DNA of 64,000 bases from Bradyrhizobium sp. sBnM-33 (GTDB lineage Bacteria; Pseudomonadota; Alphaproteobacteria; Rhizobiales; Xanthobacteraceae), in the NCBI RefSeq assembly GCF_032917945.1, contig NZ_CP136624.1, forward strand, positions 9,037,001 to 9,101,000, in the 5' to 3' direction. Position 1 is the first letter of the stretch, and each line of letters opens with the position of its first letter. The notes under the pieces are model-generated. The model was not told the origin of the DNA, did not search any database, and was given only the letters and a program-made list of their open reading frames with translations. The position numbers and the translations under genes are program-made. Of the stretch, positions 55,494 to 63,531 are shown one piece after another.

Positions 55494-56705
55494 CTACTTC
55501 ATCAAGCCTGCGGCCGTTAGCGCGCGGGTGATGACGCTGCTGACATCGATGCCGCGGCGCTTCGGTTCGCGCGGCGCCGGCTTGTGTTCGCGAACCGGCT
55601 TGTGGGTCCTCGACCAGAGTCTCGCGGCGATATCGGACGACTGCAGGGACTCCGTGGCAGCCGACCGAACGATCTTCGGCGCCTGCGCCGGCCTGGCCGC
55701 TTCGCTCGCAGGACTGATGCGCTCGGTCAGGCCGAAAAAATTTGCGATGTGATACGACGAGGAAATTCCCGCCTCGATCAAGAACGCACCTTCCGCGCCG
55801 TAGCGCTCGTCATTGCCGGCAAGCCCCAGCGGCGTACCGTGGGCCATATCGGTGATGGTGTAGGACTCCACGACGGTTTCGCCGTCTTCATTCCACCAGA
55901 CTTCGCGCGGGTGGCCGTCAATCTCCCCTATCGACATCGGTGCGGCCGGCAGACCGTGGACGTCGAGCCACTGCTTGACGATCTCATTGGCGTTGCCCGG
56001 GTTAACGGTGCGGTCGGCGCTGCCGTGCCATACCGATACTTTCGGCCATGGTCCCCTGTGCTTGGAGGCCTTGCGCACGAGATCGCCCAGCTTGCCGGCG
56101 GGGCGCGACGTCGACTGCATCATGCCGCCAAGCGCTTCGCGGACATTGCTGGCGATACCGTAGGGGAGACCGGCGATGATGGCACCGCCCGCAAACACTT
56201 CCGGATAGGCCGCCAGCATCACCGAGGTCATCGCACCGCCGGCGGAAAGCCCGGTGATGAAGATGCGGCGCGGATCGAGTTTGTGATCGGCGACCATCCG
56301 CGCGACCATCTGCCGGATCGAAGCGGCCTCGCCGCGGCCGCGCGCGATGTCGCTCGGATTAAACCAGTTGAAGCAGGTGTTGGCATTGTTCGACGCCTGC
56401 TGCTCGGGCATCAGCAACGCAAACCCATAGCGTTTGGCGAGCGTCGACCAGCCGGTGCCGAAATCGTAACCGGCCGCGGTCTGGCCGCAGCCATGCAGCA
56501 CGACGACAAGGGCGCGCGCGGGCAACAATTGCTCCGGCACGAACGCGAACATTTTGAGCGCGCCTGGGTTTGTGCCGAATCCGTTGATTTCGGCGAGCGG
56601 ACTGCCGGCCCCGGGCGACGTGCTTCGGCCATAGATTCCCAAGCCATTGAAGCCGTTCAGCTTCGGAAAATGGCGCAGGAATTCGACGTTCTTGGCGAGA
56701 GACAA
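55494..56705 (-). CDS. PHB depolymerase family esterase
   Basis: A 403-residue alpha/beta-hydrolase of the poly(3-hydroxybutyrate)-depolymerase/feruloyl-esterase (LpqC-like) family. VVVLHGCGQTAAGYDFGTGW is the oxyanion region, the Ser nucleophile is in ITGLSAGGAMTSVMLAAYPE, Asp in WHGSADRTVNPGNA and His in DMAHGTPL. The basic, Pro-rich tail after ~340 is atypical and may bind polymer or be disordered. No clear signal peptide. The TTG at 56705 is chosen since CAGGAG lies six bases upstream; the frame extends to a GTG at 56765. Substrate may be short-chain PHA or another ester. Confidence 0.87.
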   Translation of the reverse strand: MSLAKNVEFLRHFPKLNGFNGLGIYGRSTSPGAGSPLAEINGFGTNPGALKMFAFVPEQLLPARALVVVLHGCGQTAAGYDFGTGWSTLAKRYGFALLMPEQQASNNANTCFNWFNPSDIARGRGEAASIRQMVARMVADHKLDPRRIFITGLSAGGAMTSVMLAAYPEVFAGGAIIAGLPYGIASNVREALGGMMQSTSRPAGKLGDLVRKASKHRGPWPKVSVWHGSADRTVNPGNANEIVKQWLDVHGLPAAPMSIGEIDGHPREVWWNEDGETVVESYTITDMAHGTPLGLAGNDERYGAEGAFLIEAGISSSYHIANFFGLTERISPASEAARPAQAPKIVRSAATESLQSSDIAARLWSRTHKPVREHKPAPREPKRRGIDVSSVITRALTAAGLMK

Positions 56706-56831
56706 TTGCAGCTCCTGGGGCGAGTCGTTCCTATGAACGCTACTCAGAACAGATAGTTGCTGCACCGCAAACTAAAAAGACCGTGCACTGTCATTCCCCA
56801 CAATCAAATTTTGGCAGTTGACGTTAATTTG

Positions 56832-56972
56832 TCATCCTGTGATCCGGCGCATCCATGTCAGGAATGCGGCGCAGGCGATGATCGACAACGCAAACAGCGC
56901 GACCGCCGCAAGCAGCGCCGGCCGCGCCGAGTGGGCGGATGTGAACTGGAGCAGCCCGAAGGGGTGAAATCG
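56832..56972 (-). pseudogene. C-terminal remnant of a membrane protein
   Basis: A 46-codon open stretch with no start codon, reading RFHPFGLLQFTSAHSARPAL, then a hydrophobic helix LAAVALFALSIIACAAFLTW and MRRITG before TGA. This looks like the last transmembrane segment of a lost transporter-like protein. Its upstream end meets the Lrp-type remnant on the other strand almost exactly. Confidence 0.4.
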
Positions 56973-56975
56973 TCA

Positions 56976-57167
56976 CCGGACGTGCTGAAATGCCACCACA
57001 TTACCAGCGCCTGGAATTATGTTCGCGTCGGCACCACGCGCGATCTCGAAAAATTTCTCACCGAAACGATCAAGGCGGTCGACGGCGTGGAGCGAACCGA
57101 AACGCTGATCACGCTGTCGACGGCAAAGGAGACCTGGAGCGTCAGTCTCTCGCGCGCTCCGTTCTGA
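56976..57167 (+). pseudogene. C-terminal remnant of an Lrp/AsnC-family regulator
   Basis: About 63 codons to TGA: PDVLKCHHITSAWNYVRVGT, then RDLEKFLTETIKAVDGVERT and ETLITLSTAKETW. The DLEKFL...I..VDGVERTET pattern is that of the Lrp/AsnC ligand-binding (RAM) domain. The helix-turn-helix half and start are missing, and the upstream DNA codes for a different remnant on the opposite strand, so this is a truncated gene. Confidence 0.6.
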
Positions 57168-57380
57168 CGTTGCTTGCGACGCCGCGCCGCGCGCACCGAA
57201 AGCAACCGAACCATAAGAGGAAGAGCATCGCCCATGAATTCCGGGCTGCGGCATGTCGCCTGCCTTTGCGCGACAACCATGCGCTGGCCGCCCGGCTTCG
57301 AGGATTGCCTTGCCCTTTCCCTCGCCGTAGTTTGGGACCTAAGCTGTTCCAAAGAACAATAAATCCGGAGAGGAATACGT

Positions 57381-58622
57381 ATGGCACGCCTGAAATTCGG
57401 AGCTTTTCTCGCCCCGCATCATCCGATCGGCGAGCATCCGCTGCTGCAATTCCGCCGCGACCTCGATTTTGTCGAGCAGATCGATGCGCTCGGCTTCGAC
57501 GAATTCTGGTGCGGCGAGCACCATTCCTCGGGCTGGGAGATGATCGCCTCGCCGGAAATGTTTCTGGCAGCCGCCGGCGAGCGCACCAAGCGCATCAAGC
57601 TCGGCACCGGCGTGATCTCGCTGCCCTATCACCACCCCTACAACGTCGCTCAGCGTATGGTGCAACTCGACTGGATGACCGGCGGCCGCGCCATCTTCGG
57701 CTCCGGTCCGGGCGCGCTCGCCTCCGACGCGCACACGCTCGGCATCGATCCGATGACGCAGCGCGACCGCCAGGACGAGGCGATCGCGATCATCCGCCGC
57801 CTGTTTAGGGGCGAGCGCGTCACCGCCAAGAGCGACTGGTTCACCATGCAGGACGGCGCGCTGCAATTGCTGCCGCTGCAGGAAGACATGCCGTTCGTGG
57901 TGGCGTCGCAGATTTCGCCGTCGGGCATGACGCTTGCCGGCAAATACGGCATCGGCATCATCTCGCTTGGCTCGATGTCAACGCAGGGCCTGATGGCGCT
58001 GCCGACGCAATGGGGCTTTGCCGAGGATGCCGCCAAGAAGGCCGGCACCACCGTGAGCCGTTCGGATTGGCGCGTGCTGCTAAGCTGGCACATCGCCGAG
58101 ACCCGCGAACAGGCACAGCGCGAGGCCGGCGCCGGCCTGATGCGCTGGCACAACGAATATAACGTCCGCACGTTGCAGCGGCCGGGGCTGGAGCCGTTCA
58201 CCTCGCCCGAGGATGCGATCGAGAAAACCGCCGGCGGCGAAAATGCCGCCTCCACCATCGGCACGCCGGATGATCTCGTAAAAACCATCAAGAATTTGAT
58301 GCAGGTCTCGGGCGGCGTCGGCGCCATCATCGGATTCGTGCACGACTGGGCCAACCCGGAAAATACCCGCCGAAGCTGGGACATGGTCGCGCGCTACGTG
58401 ATTCCGGAGATCAACGGCTATGTCGCAAAACTGCGCGAGTCGCAAAAATTCCTGATCGAGAACCGCGCGGTGTTCGAGCGCGCGGGCCAAGCCGTGATGG
58501 CCAAGATCATGGAGAACGAAAAGGCCGCGGCAGCGCTTGCCCATACCGGTCCCGGCCGGGTGGCGATCCCGACAATCAACGCGCCGGATCTGCAGAAGGA
58601 AGCCGCGAAACGGAAGGCGTGA
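57381..58622 (+). CDS. LLM-class flavin-dependent oxidoreductase
   Basis: A 413-residue luciferase-like monooxygenase, cytoplasmic. LGFDEFWCGEHHSSGWEMIA is the substrate/flavin-site region (GxDxxWxxEHH), ERTKRIKLGTGVISLPYHHP follows, and GRAIFGSGPGALASDAHTLG is the phosphate-binding loop. It is longer than typical alkanal monooxygenases and close to the limonene-1,2-monooxygenase-like group. It would oxidise an organic substrate with reduced FMN and O2. Start ATG at 57381 with GGAGAGGAATACGT upstream. No flavin reductase adjacent. Confidence 0.9.
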   Translation: MARLKFGAFLAPHHPIGEHPLLQFRRDLDFVEQIDALGFDEFWCGEHHSSGWEMIASPEMFLAAAGERTKRIKLGTGVISLPYHHPYNVAQRMVQLDWMTGGRAIFGSGPGALASDAHTLGIDPMTQRDRQDEAIAIIRRLFRGERVTAKSDWFTMQDGALQLLPLQEDMPFVVASQISPSGMTLAGKYGIGIISLGSMSTQGLMALPTQWGFAEDAAKKAGTTVSRSDWRVLLSWHIAETREQAQREAGAGLMRWHNEYNVRTLQRPGLEPFTSPEDAIEKTAGGENAASTIGTPDDLVKTIKNLMQVSGGVGAIIGFVHDWANPENTRRSWDMVARYVIPEINGYVAKLRESQKFLIENRAVFERAGQAVMAKIMENEKAAAALAHTGPGRVAIPTINAPDLQKEAAKRKA

Positions 58623-58664
58623 TGGGCTTTGTGAGGGGCGTGGAGATCTCTCCCCGTCATTGCG

Positions 58665-58708
58665 AGCCACCGGGTCGCGCGTATGCGCGCCCGATGACAG
58701 GCTCCGCG
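58665..58708. repeat. nested small palindromic element, copy 4
   Basis: AGCCACCGGGTCGCGCG, TAT, GCGCGCCCGATGACAGGCTC then CGCG. Left arm of the family A carrier, same orientation as copy 3. Confidence 0.75.
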
Positions 58709-58752
58709 AAGCAATCCATTGTGCCACAAGCGGGGACATGGATTGCTTCGTC

Positions 58753-58796
58753 GCGGAGTTTATCATCGGGCCGGCCGAAGGCCGGACCCGTTGGCT
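58753..58796. repeat. nested small palindromic element, copy 5
   Basis: GCGGAGTTTATCATCGGG, central stem CCGGCC-GAA-GGCCGG, then ACCCGTTGGCT. Right arm of the same carrier, in mirror orientation to copy 4 and with a different stem. The expected GCCTG is replaced by GTTTA. Confidence 0.7.
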
Positions 58797-59032
58797 CCTC
58801 GCAATGACGGGTTTAGCAGCGTTGCCCAGCTGATGGGAGCACACCACGTGCCGCAAAGTTCCTGAGCGGTGGCCCCTGTGGCCGGCAGGCGCGCTTTGCC
58901 GCATCGAAACGAAGGGCTATTTACCTGCCTCGGCTAGCCCCGAGCCCGCAATCGTCGCTATTTAAGGCCGCGACAAGGCCGCCAACACGGTGGATAATAC
59001 TCGCAATCCGAGGCTCAACCGGAGCAATTGCC

Positions 59033-60409
59033 ATGTCGATGCAGAGTGTGGCTTCCCCCGTCAATATCCCGGTGCCGCCGAACCCCAAGGCGTTACGGCA
59101 CATTCCCGGTCACGAGGGTTGGCCGTTCATCGGCAACACGCTGGCGGTGCTGGCCGACCCCAAGGGACAGATTGAGAAGTCGGCCGCCAAATACGGTCTG
59201 ATCTACCGCACCCGTCTGTTCGGCGAGACCAGCGTGACGATGCTCGGGCCTGAAGCCAACGAGCTCGTGCTGTTCGACCAGGCACGCCTGTTCTCCTCCA
59301 CCCATGGCTGGGGACCGATCCTCGGCCTGTTGTTTCCGCGCGGGCTAATGCTGCTGGATTTCGAAGAGCACCGCCTGCACCGCCGCGCGCTGTCGGTCGC
59401 CTTCAAGTCGGGGCCGATGAAGTCCTACCTCGTCGATCTCGACCGCGGCATTGCCGCGCGGGTCAAGCAGTGGAAGGCGCAGCCCGGCGAGATGCTGGTG
59501 TATCCGGCGATGAAGCAGCTCACGCTCGACCTGGCGGCGACGTCGTTCCTCGGTGCCGATATCGGGCCTGAGGTCGACGAGATCACCCGCGCCTTCATCG
59601 ACATGGTGGCCGCAGCCGTGGCGCCGATCCGGCGGCCGCTGCCGTTCACGCAGATGGGCCGCGGCGTTGCGGGCCGCAAGCGGATCGTTGCCTACTTCGC
59701 CGAGCAGATTCCGATCCGCCGCGCGCGTGGCGGCGGCGATGACCTGTTCTCGCAGCTATGCCAGGCGACGCACGAGGACGGCGCGCTGCTGTCGACCCAG
59801 GACGTCATCGACCACATGAGTTTTCTGATGATGGCGGCGCATGACACGCTGACATCGTCGCTGACCTCCTTCGTCGGCGAGCTTGCCGCCCACCCCGAAT
59901 GGCAGCAGCAGTTGCGCGAGGAAGTCAAAGGCGTCGGCATCGAGGCCAACGATCCCTCCAGCATCGATAATCTCGACAAGATGCCGCTGTCGGAAATGGC
60001 GTTCAAGGAAGCGCTCCGGCTGAAGCCGCCGGTGCCGTCGATGCCGCGCCGCGCGGTGCGCGACTTTTCGTTTAGGGGGTACGACATTCCCGCCGGCACG
60101 CTGGTCGGCGTCAACCCGCTGTTCACGCACCATATGCCGGAGATCTGGCCCGATCCGGACAAGTTCGATCCGATGCGTTTCTCCGACGAAGCGCAACGCA
60201 CCCGCCACCGCTTCGCCTGGGTGCCTTATGGCGGCGGTGCGCATATGTGCCTCGGCCTGCACTTCGCCTACATGCAGGCGAAGTGCTTCGCGCGGCATTT
60301 CCTGCAAAATCTCGAGGTGTCGCTGGAGCCCGGCTACAAGGCCGACTGGCAGATGTGGCCGATCCCGAAGCCGCGGGACGGGCTGCGCGTCGTGGTGAAG
60401 CCGGTGTGA
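59033..60409 (+). CDS. cytochrome P450
   Basis: A 458-residue soluble P450. The I-helix reads MSFLMMAAHDTLTSSLTSFV (AHDT variant of AGxxT), the K-helix Glu-Arg pair is in EMAFKEALRLKPPVPSMPRR, and the heme Cys406 is in PYGGGAHMCLGLHFAYMQAK. The N-terminal IPGHEGWPFIGNTLAVLADP resembles CYP51/CYP26/CYP120-like proteins rather than camphor-type P450s, hinting at a terpenoid or sterol-like substrate (inference). The upstream flavin monooxygenase lies ~410 bp away, separated by a repeat. ATG at 59033 follows CGGAGCAATTGCC. No ferredoxin gene nearby. Confidence 0.93.
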   Translation: MSMQSVASPVNIPVPPNPKALRHIPGHEGWPFIGNTLAVLADPKGQIEKSAAKYGLIYRTRLFGETSVTMLGPEANELVLFDQARLFSSTHGWGPILGLLFPRGLMLLDFEEHRLHRRALSVAFKSGPMKSYLVDLDRGIAARVKQWKAQPGEMLVYPAMKQLTLDLAATSFLGADIGPEVDEITRAFIDMVAAAVAPIRRPLPFTQMGRGVAGRKRIVAYFAEQIPIRRARGGGDDLFSQLCQATHEDGALLSTQDVIDHMSFLMMAAHDTLTSSLTSFVGELAAHPEWQQQLREEVKGVGIEANDPSSIDNLDKMPLSEMAFKEALRLKPPVPSMPRRAVRDFSFRGYDIPAGTLVGVNPLFTHHMPEIWPDPDKFDPMRFSDEAQRTRHRFAWVPYGGGAHMCLGLHFAYMQAKCFARHFLQNLEVSLEPGYKADWQMWPIPKPRDGLRVVVKPV

Positions 60410-60420
60410 GGCTCAGTCCG

Positions 60421-60502
60421 TAGGGTAGGCAAAGCGCAGCGTGCCCACCATCTCTCCCCGATCGCGGTTTGGAATGGTGGGCACGCTTCGCTTTGCCCGC
60501 GA
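60421..60502. repeat. palindromic intergenic repeat, family I
   Basis: Arms GGTAGGCAAAGCGCAGCGTG and GCACGCTTCGCTTTGCC with an inner pair CCCACCAT/ATGGTGGG. It lies between the convergent P450 and cupin genes. Confidence 0.75.
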
Positions 60503-60519
60503 TTCCCGGCTTGCGAGCT

Positions 60520-61017
60520 TCATTTCACCAGCGTCGTGAGTTGTGCGCCTTCGTCGGCCACGAACACCGCAATCAGTTCCGCAGGCTCGGTCAGGCTGGC
60601 ATTGGCCGAGACGAGATGGGTTGAGCCGGGCGGCTCGAAGAACGACTGACCGACCCCAAACGTCTCGACGGGACCGCCGGCAAGCTGCGAGCGGATCTCG
60701 CCCTTGGTAATGTAAGCGGTGACGGAGCCGGCATGCCGGTGCGCGGGGGTAAAGCCGCCCGGGCCGTAGAACACGCGCACGATCGTGACGCGCTTGCCCG
60801 GCACGTTCGGCAAGGCGTGCGAGCTGATCGGCTCGACGGCATCCTGAGTTGAACCGGTCACGCTATTGGCGCAGAGCGGCTCGATGATCGCTGAAACTGC
60901 GTCCATGGTCGACGGCAGCGTCTTGCCGATGACGAAGGCACAGGCGAGCCCGGCGATGATGGCGAGATAGAGTGGGCGGCCGTTCGCCGATGGTGATAGG
61001 TGGAATGTTGTAGACAT
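60520..61017 (-). CDS. membrane-anchored cupin protein
   Basis: A 165-residue protein with one N-terminal hydrophobic segment (LYLAIIAGLACAFVIG, about 18-33) and a cupin domain: GGFTPAHRHAGSVTAYITKG is motif 1 (HxH ... metal ligands) and FFEPPGSTHLVSANASLTEP is motif 2. Function unknown; cupins of this size often bind a metal and act on small molecules or sense them. ATG at 61017 follows AAGGAGACGCAA. The upstream DNA carries a short tract resembling the start of the IS110 transposase gene. Confidence 0.82.
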   Translation of the reverse strand: MSTTFHLSPSANGRPLYLAIIAGLACAFVIGKTLPSTMDAVSAIIEPLCANSVTGSTQDAVEPISSHALPNVPGKRVTIVRVFYGPGGFTPAHRHAGSVTAYITKGEIRSQLAGGPVETFGVGQSFFEPPGSTHLVSANASLTEPAELIAVFVADEGAQLTTLVK

Positions 61018-61310
61018 TTGCGTCTCCTTGCTCCAATCCAACCGTCATGTATGGACGGCCCCCTCTCGGCAAGGGCTTTTTGGTGCTTCGGCAATGGATC
61101 GGGGAGCGGTCATGTATACGGCCTCGAGAAGCGGCCATTGACCGCGGGCCCTGATGGAGATCGCGGATCGAATTCCAATCATTGCGGCGCGCTGTGACGC
61201 GCGATGACGTGTCGGAGTGTTTCGATCCTGGTTTCCTGACCATTTGCCATCACACCTTAATTGCCCTTCCGATAGGGATGAGCGCGAGCGCGGCGGCTGT
61301 CGCCCTTCAA

Positions 61311-62342
61311 CTAGGCAGCAGCCGGCGCGCTCGCGCGGTCTCGGTAAACTTCTCCTTTGCTCAGCATGGCCCAGAGGATGCGCGCGGCTTTAGCGGCGAA
61401 CGCCACCATGGCGACCTTGTAAGGCCGCCGCGCCAAAAGATCGCGCAGCCACGGGTCGCTGACGCCGCGCCTCTTTTGCTGCCGCAGATGGGCGCTGGCT
61501 CCGCTGATCAGCAGCGCGCGCAACATACGATCTCCCTGTTTGGAGATACGCCCTGGGCGATGCTTGCCGCCAGTACCGTGGTCCTTGCCGGTGAGCCCGA
61601 TCCAGGCGGCGAAGTCCCGACCGGAGCGAAACACCTTCGCATCGGGCACTTTGGCCAACACCGTACTGGCGATGATCGGGCCGACGCCTGGGACTTCCAT
61701 CAGCCGGCGCGCGTCCCGATCGCATCTGGCAGCCTTCGCGATCTGCCGTTCAAGCACGCGTTCATCGGCATTGAGCGCCTGCCAGTGCTGCGCCAGCATC
61801 AACAGAGCACATCGCATCATCTCCGGAATCTCTTCGCTCGGCTCCTCAAGCTTGGCCATCAGCTCACACAGCCCCTGATGTCCTTGCGCGGCCACGATCC
61901 CGAGCTCGCTCAGCGCTGCCCGCAAGGCGTTTGCCACCATCGTCCGCTGGCGAACCAGCAAGGCACGTGTGCCATGAACCGCCAGCGTGGCCTGTTGCTC
62001 GACGCTCTTCACCGGAACAAAGCGCATCGTCGGCCGGCCCACTGCCTCGCAGACACCTTCCGCATCCCGGCCGTCGTTCTTGTTGCGCTTGACGTAGGGC
62101 TTCACATAGGCCGGCGGCATCAGTCGCACCTCATGGCCATAGCGCCTGATCACCCGGGCCCAATGATGTGCGCTCCCGCAAGCCTCCATGCCAACCAGGC
62201 ACGGTGGCAACCCCGCAAAGAACTTCTCTACGGCAGCCCGCCTGAGCTGCCGCCTCAGCACAACCCTTCCCGATGCATCAATCCCGTGAACCTGAAACAC
62301 GTTCTTAGCCAGATCCAACCCAATCGTGCTAATCTTCGTCAT
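61311..62342 (-). CDS. IS110-family transposase
   Basis: A 343-residue DEDD recombinase. The N-terminal RuvC-like part shows STIGLDLAKNVFQVHGID (first Asp), LVGMEACGSAHHWARVIR (Glu) and KNDGRDAEGVCEAV (last acidic pair). The C-terminal Transposase_20 domain has LMEVPGVGPIIASTVLAKVP and RPGRISKQGDRMLRALLISG, containing the catalytic Ser region. Intact, with AAGGGGA seven bases upstream of the ATG. IS110 enzymes work with a bridge RNA from a non-coding end of the element. No flanking terminal inverted repeats are visible, as expected for the family. Confidence 0.93.
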   Translation of the reverse strand: MTKISTIGLDLAKNVFQVHGIDASGRVVLRRQLRRAAVEKFFAGLPPCLVGMEACGSAHHWARVIRRYGHEVRLMPPAYVKPYVKRNKNDGRDAEGVCEAVGRPTMRFVPVKSVEQQATLAVHGTRALLVRQRTMVANALRAALSELGIVAAQGHQGLCELMAKLEEPSEEIPEMMRCALLMLAQHWQALNADERVLERQIAKAARCDRDARRLMEVPGVGPIIASTVLAKVPDAKVFRSGRDFAAWIGLTGKDHGTGGKHRPGRISKQGDRMLRALLISGASAHLRQQKRRGVSDPWLRDLLARRPYKVAMVAFAAKAARILWAMLSKGEVYRDRASAPAAA

Positions 62343-62412
62343 GGACGGTCCCCTTGTCTGGTTCGACTCAGCATCGCCAGTCTGGCACATCGATGCCGTT
62401 CGGGGGCCGTCC
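62343..62412 (-). ncRNA. structured leader of the IS110 transposase, candidate bridge-RNA part
   Basis: On the minus strand an outer stem pairs GGACGGCCCCC with GGGGACCGTCC (10 of 11), and an inner stem-loop pairs GCATCG with CGATGC around GCCA-GAC-TGGC. The whole sits directly before the transposase ATG. The stems are visible in the sequence; identity as a bridge RNA or a translation-control stem is inference, and at 70 bases it is shorter than the known IS621 bridge RNA. Confidence 0.35.
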
Positions 62413-62418
62413 ACCCCA

Positions 62419-62499
62419 TCATTGCGAGGAGCGAAGCGACGAAGCAATCCATTGCTCGGTATGCGGCACCATGGATTGCTTCGCTTCGCTCGCAATGAC
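62419..62499. repeat. palindromic intergenic repeat, family A
   Basis: TCATTGCGAGGAGCGAAGCG and CGCTTCGCTCGCAATGA outer arms with CGAAGCAATCCAT and ATGGATTGCTTCG inside. It lies between the IS110 leader and the SDR stop. Confidence 0.85.
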
Positions 62500-62501
62500 G
62501 G

Positions 62502-63344
62502 CTACCCCGCGCCCTGATCGAACGCCTTCTTCAGCGTGACATAGCCCTGCTGCTGCTGGCTCCAATTGCGGCCGCCGGTCATGGCGCCGTCGACTACCAG
62601 ATCGTGGCCGTTGATGAAGGAGGATTCGTCGCTGGCCAGAAACACCGCGGCGTGCGCGATATCCTCGGGCAGACCGGCGCGCGGGATCGGCTGCGCGGCC
62701 TTGTAGACCTCGCGCATCACGGCCGAGGTCTTTTCGGCGGCCTCCACCGGCAGGCCGAGCGCTTTGCCGAAAATGCCGGTGGCGATCGCGCCGGGCGAAA
62801 TCGAATTGACGCGGATGTTGGCTTCGCCGAGTTCCATCGCCACGCATTTGGTAAGATGGATGACGGCGGCCTTCGCCGCGCTATAGACCATCGACGACGA
62901 AAAGCCGGCGAGGCGGCCGGCAATGCTGCCGTTGTTGATGATGCTGCCGGAACCTTGCTTACGCATATGCGGCGCCGCATGCTTCATGCCGAGCATCACG
63001 CTGCGCACCAGCGTCGCCATTGCGGCGTCAAACCGCTCGACTTCGAGGCCTTCGATGCCGCCGGTCTGCGCCGGGCCGCCGGCATTGTTGAATAGGCAAT
63101 CGATGCGGCCGAATTTCTCCACCGCAAGCCCGATCAGCGCGCTCATCTGTTCTTCCACCGTGACGTCGGTCTGGCGGAAGATGCAGTTGGCGCCGAGCTT
63201 ATTGGCCAGCGCCTCGCCCTCCGGCACGCGCCGCCCGGCGATGACGATTTTTGCGCCCTCGGCGACGAATAGCTCCGCGCTATGCAACCCGATGCCGCTC
63301 GTGGCGCCGGTGATCACCGCTACCTTGCCGTCCAGCCGTCCCAT
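62502..63344 (-). CDS. short-chain dehydrogenase/reductase
   Basis: A 280-residue classical SDR. The nucleotide loop is AVITGATSGIGLHSAELFVA (TGxxxGIG), NNAG is present in CLFNNAGGPAQTG, and the catalytic Ser/Tyr/Lys are in NNGSIAGRLAGF and VYSAAKAAVIHL. AGRRVPEGE after the second strand has Arg, suggesting NADP(H). The C-terminal part DEFIN-type block is DESSFINGHDLVVDGAMTGG. Substrate unknown. ATG at 63344 follows GGGGG; the upstream frame to 63683 lacks protein-like composition and overlaps the divergent kinase gene. Confidence 0.9.
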   Translation of the reverse strand: MGRLDGKVAVITGATSGIGLHSAELFVAEGAKIVIAGRRVPEGEALANKLGANCIFRQTDVTVEEQMSALIGLAVEKFGRIDCLFNNAGGPAQTGGIEGLEVERFDAAMATLVRSVMLGMKHAAPHMRKQGSGSIINNGSIAGRLAGFSSSMVYSAAKAAVIHLTKCVAMELGEANIRVNSISPGAIATGIFGKALGLPVEAAEKTSAVMREVYKAAQPIPRAGLPEDIAHAAVFLASDESSFINGHDLVVDGAMTGGRNWSQQQQGYVTLKKAFDQGAG

Positions 63345-63531
63345 GTTGTTACCCCCGTCAAATTCGTTCACAGCAATATTCCCGCCCCTCGCGGACAAGG
63401 CAAGCGAGCTTGTTCCATCGCGACCACCCGGCGCTCGGCTGGCTTTGCTGCCTTGGTCGCCACGAAATCCCCGATTTTCGGCGTGATCGGCCATATTTTG
63501 GATGCGCTGATCACGTGAAGTGACAGTCCTG

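Larger units (their letters stand above)
58656..58808. repeat. palindromic intergenic repeat, family A, with nested elements in both arms
   Basis: GTCATTGCGAG and CTCGCAATGAC outer ends with AAGCAATCCAT and ATGGATTGCTTCG inner arms, as in other family A copies, but each arm is interrupted by a nested element (58665-58708 and 58753-58796). The region 58809-59032 shows nothing else. Confidence 0.85.
61311..62412 (-). mobile_element. IS110-family insertion sequence, ends not defined
   Basis: The span covers the transposase gene plus the structured leader upstream. Precise ends cannot be set because IS110 elements lack long terminal inverted repeats and no duplicate copy is in the window. One edge probably lies between the structured leader (62343-62412) and the family A palindrome at 62419. 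The other lies somewhere in 61018-61310, a stretch without a supported gene. Confidence 0.6.

Noticed and set aside
55584..56756. Long plus-strand frame opposite the PHB-depolymerase-type gene
   Set aside because: Shadow frame: the minus-strand protein has a complete hydrolase triad and the plus-strand product is Arg/Gly-rich without motifs.
57234..57362. Possible 42-residue gene with a GAGGAAGAG ribosome-binding site before the flavin monooxygenase
   Set aside because: The Shine-Dalgarno looks good but the product has no coherent composition or recognisable pattern; not enough support to call it.
61018..61310. A small gene between the cupin and the transposase
   Set aside because: The open frames there lack motifs, signal peptides and ribosome-binding sites, and part of the DNA resembles IS110 end sequence.
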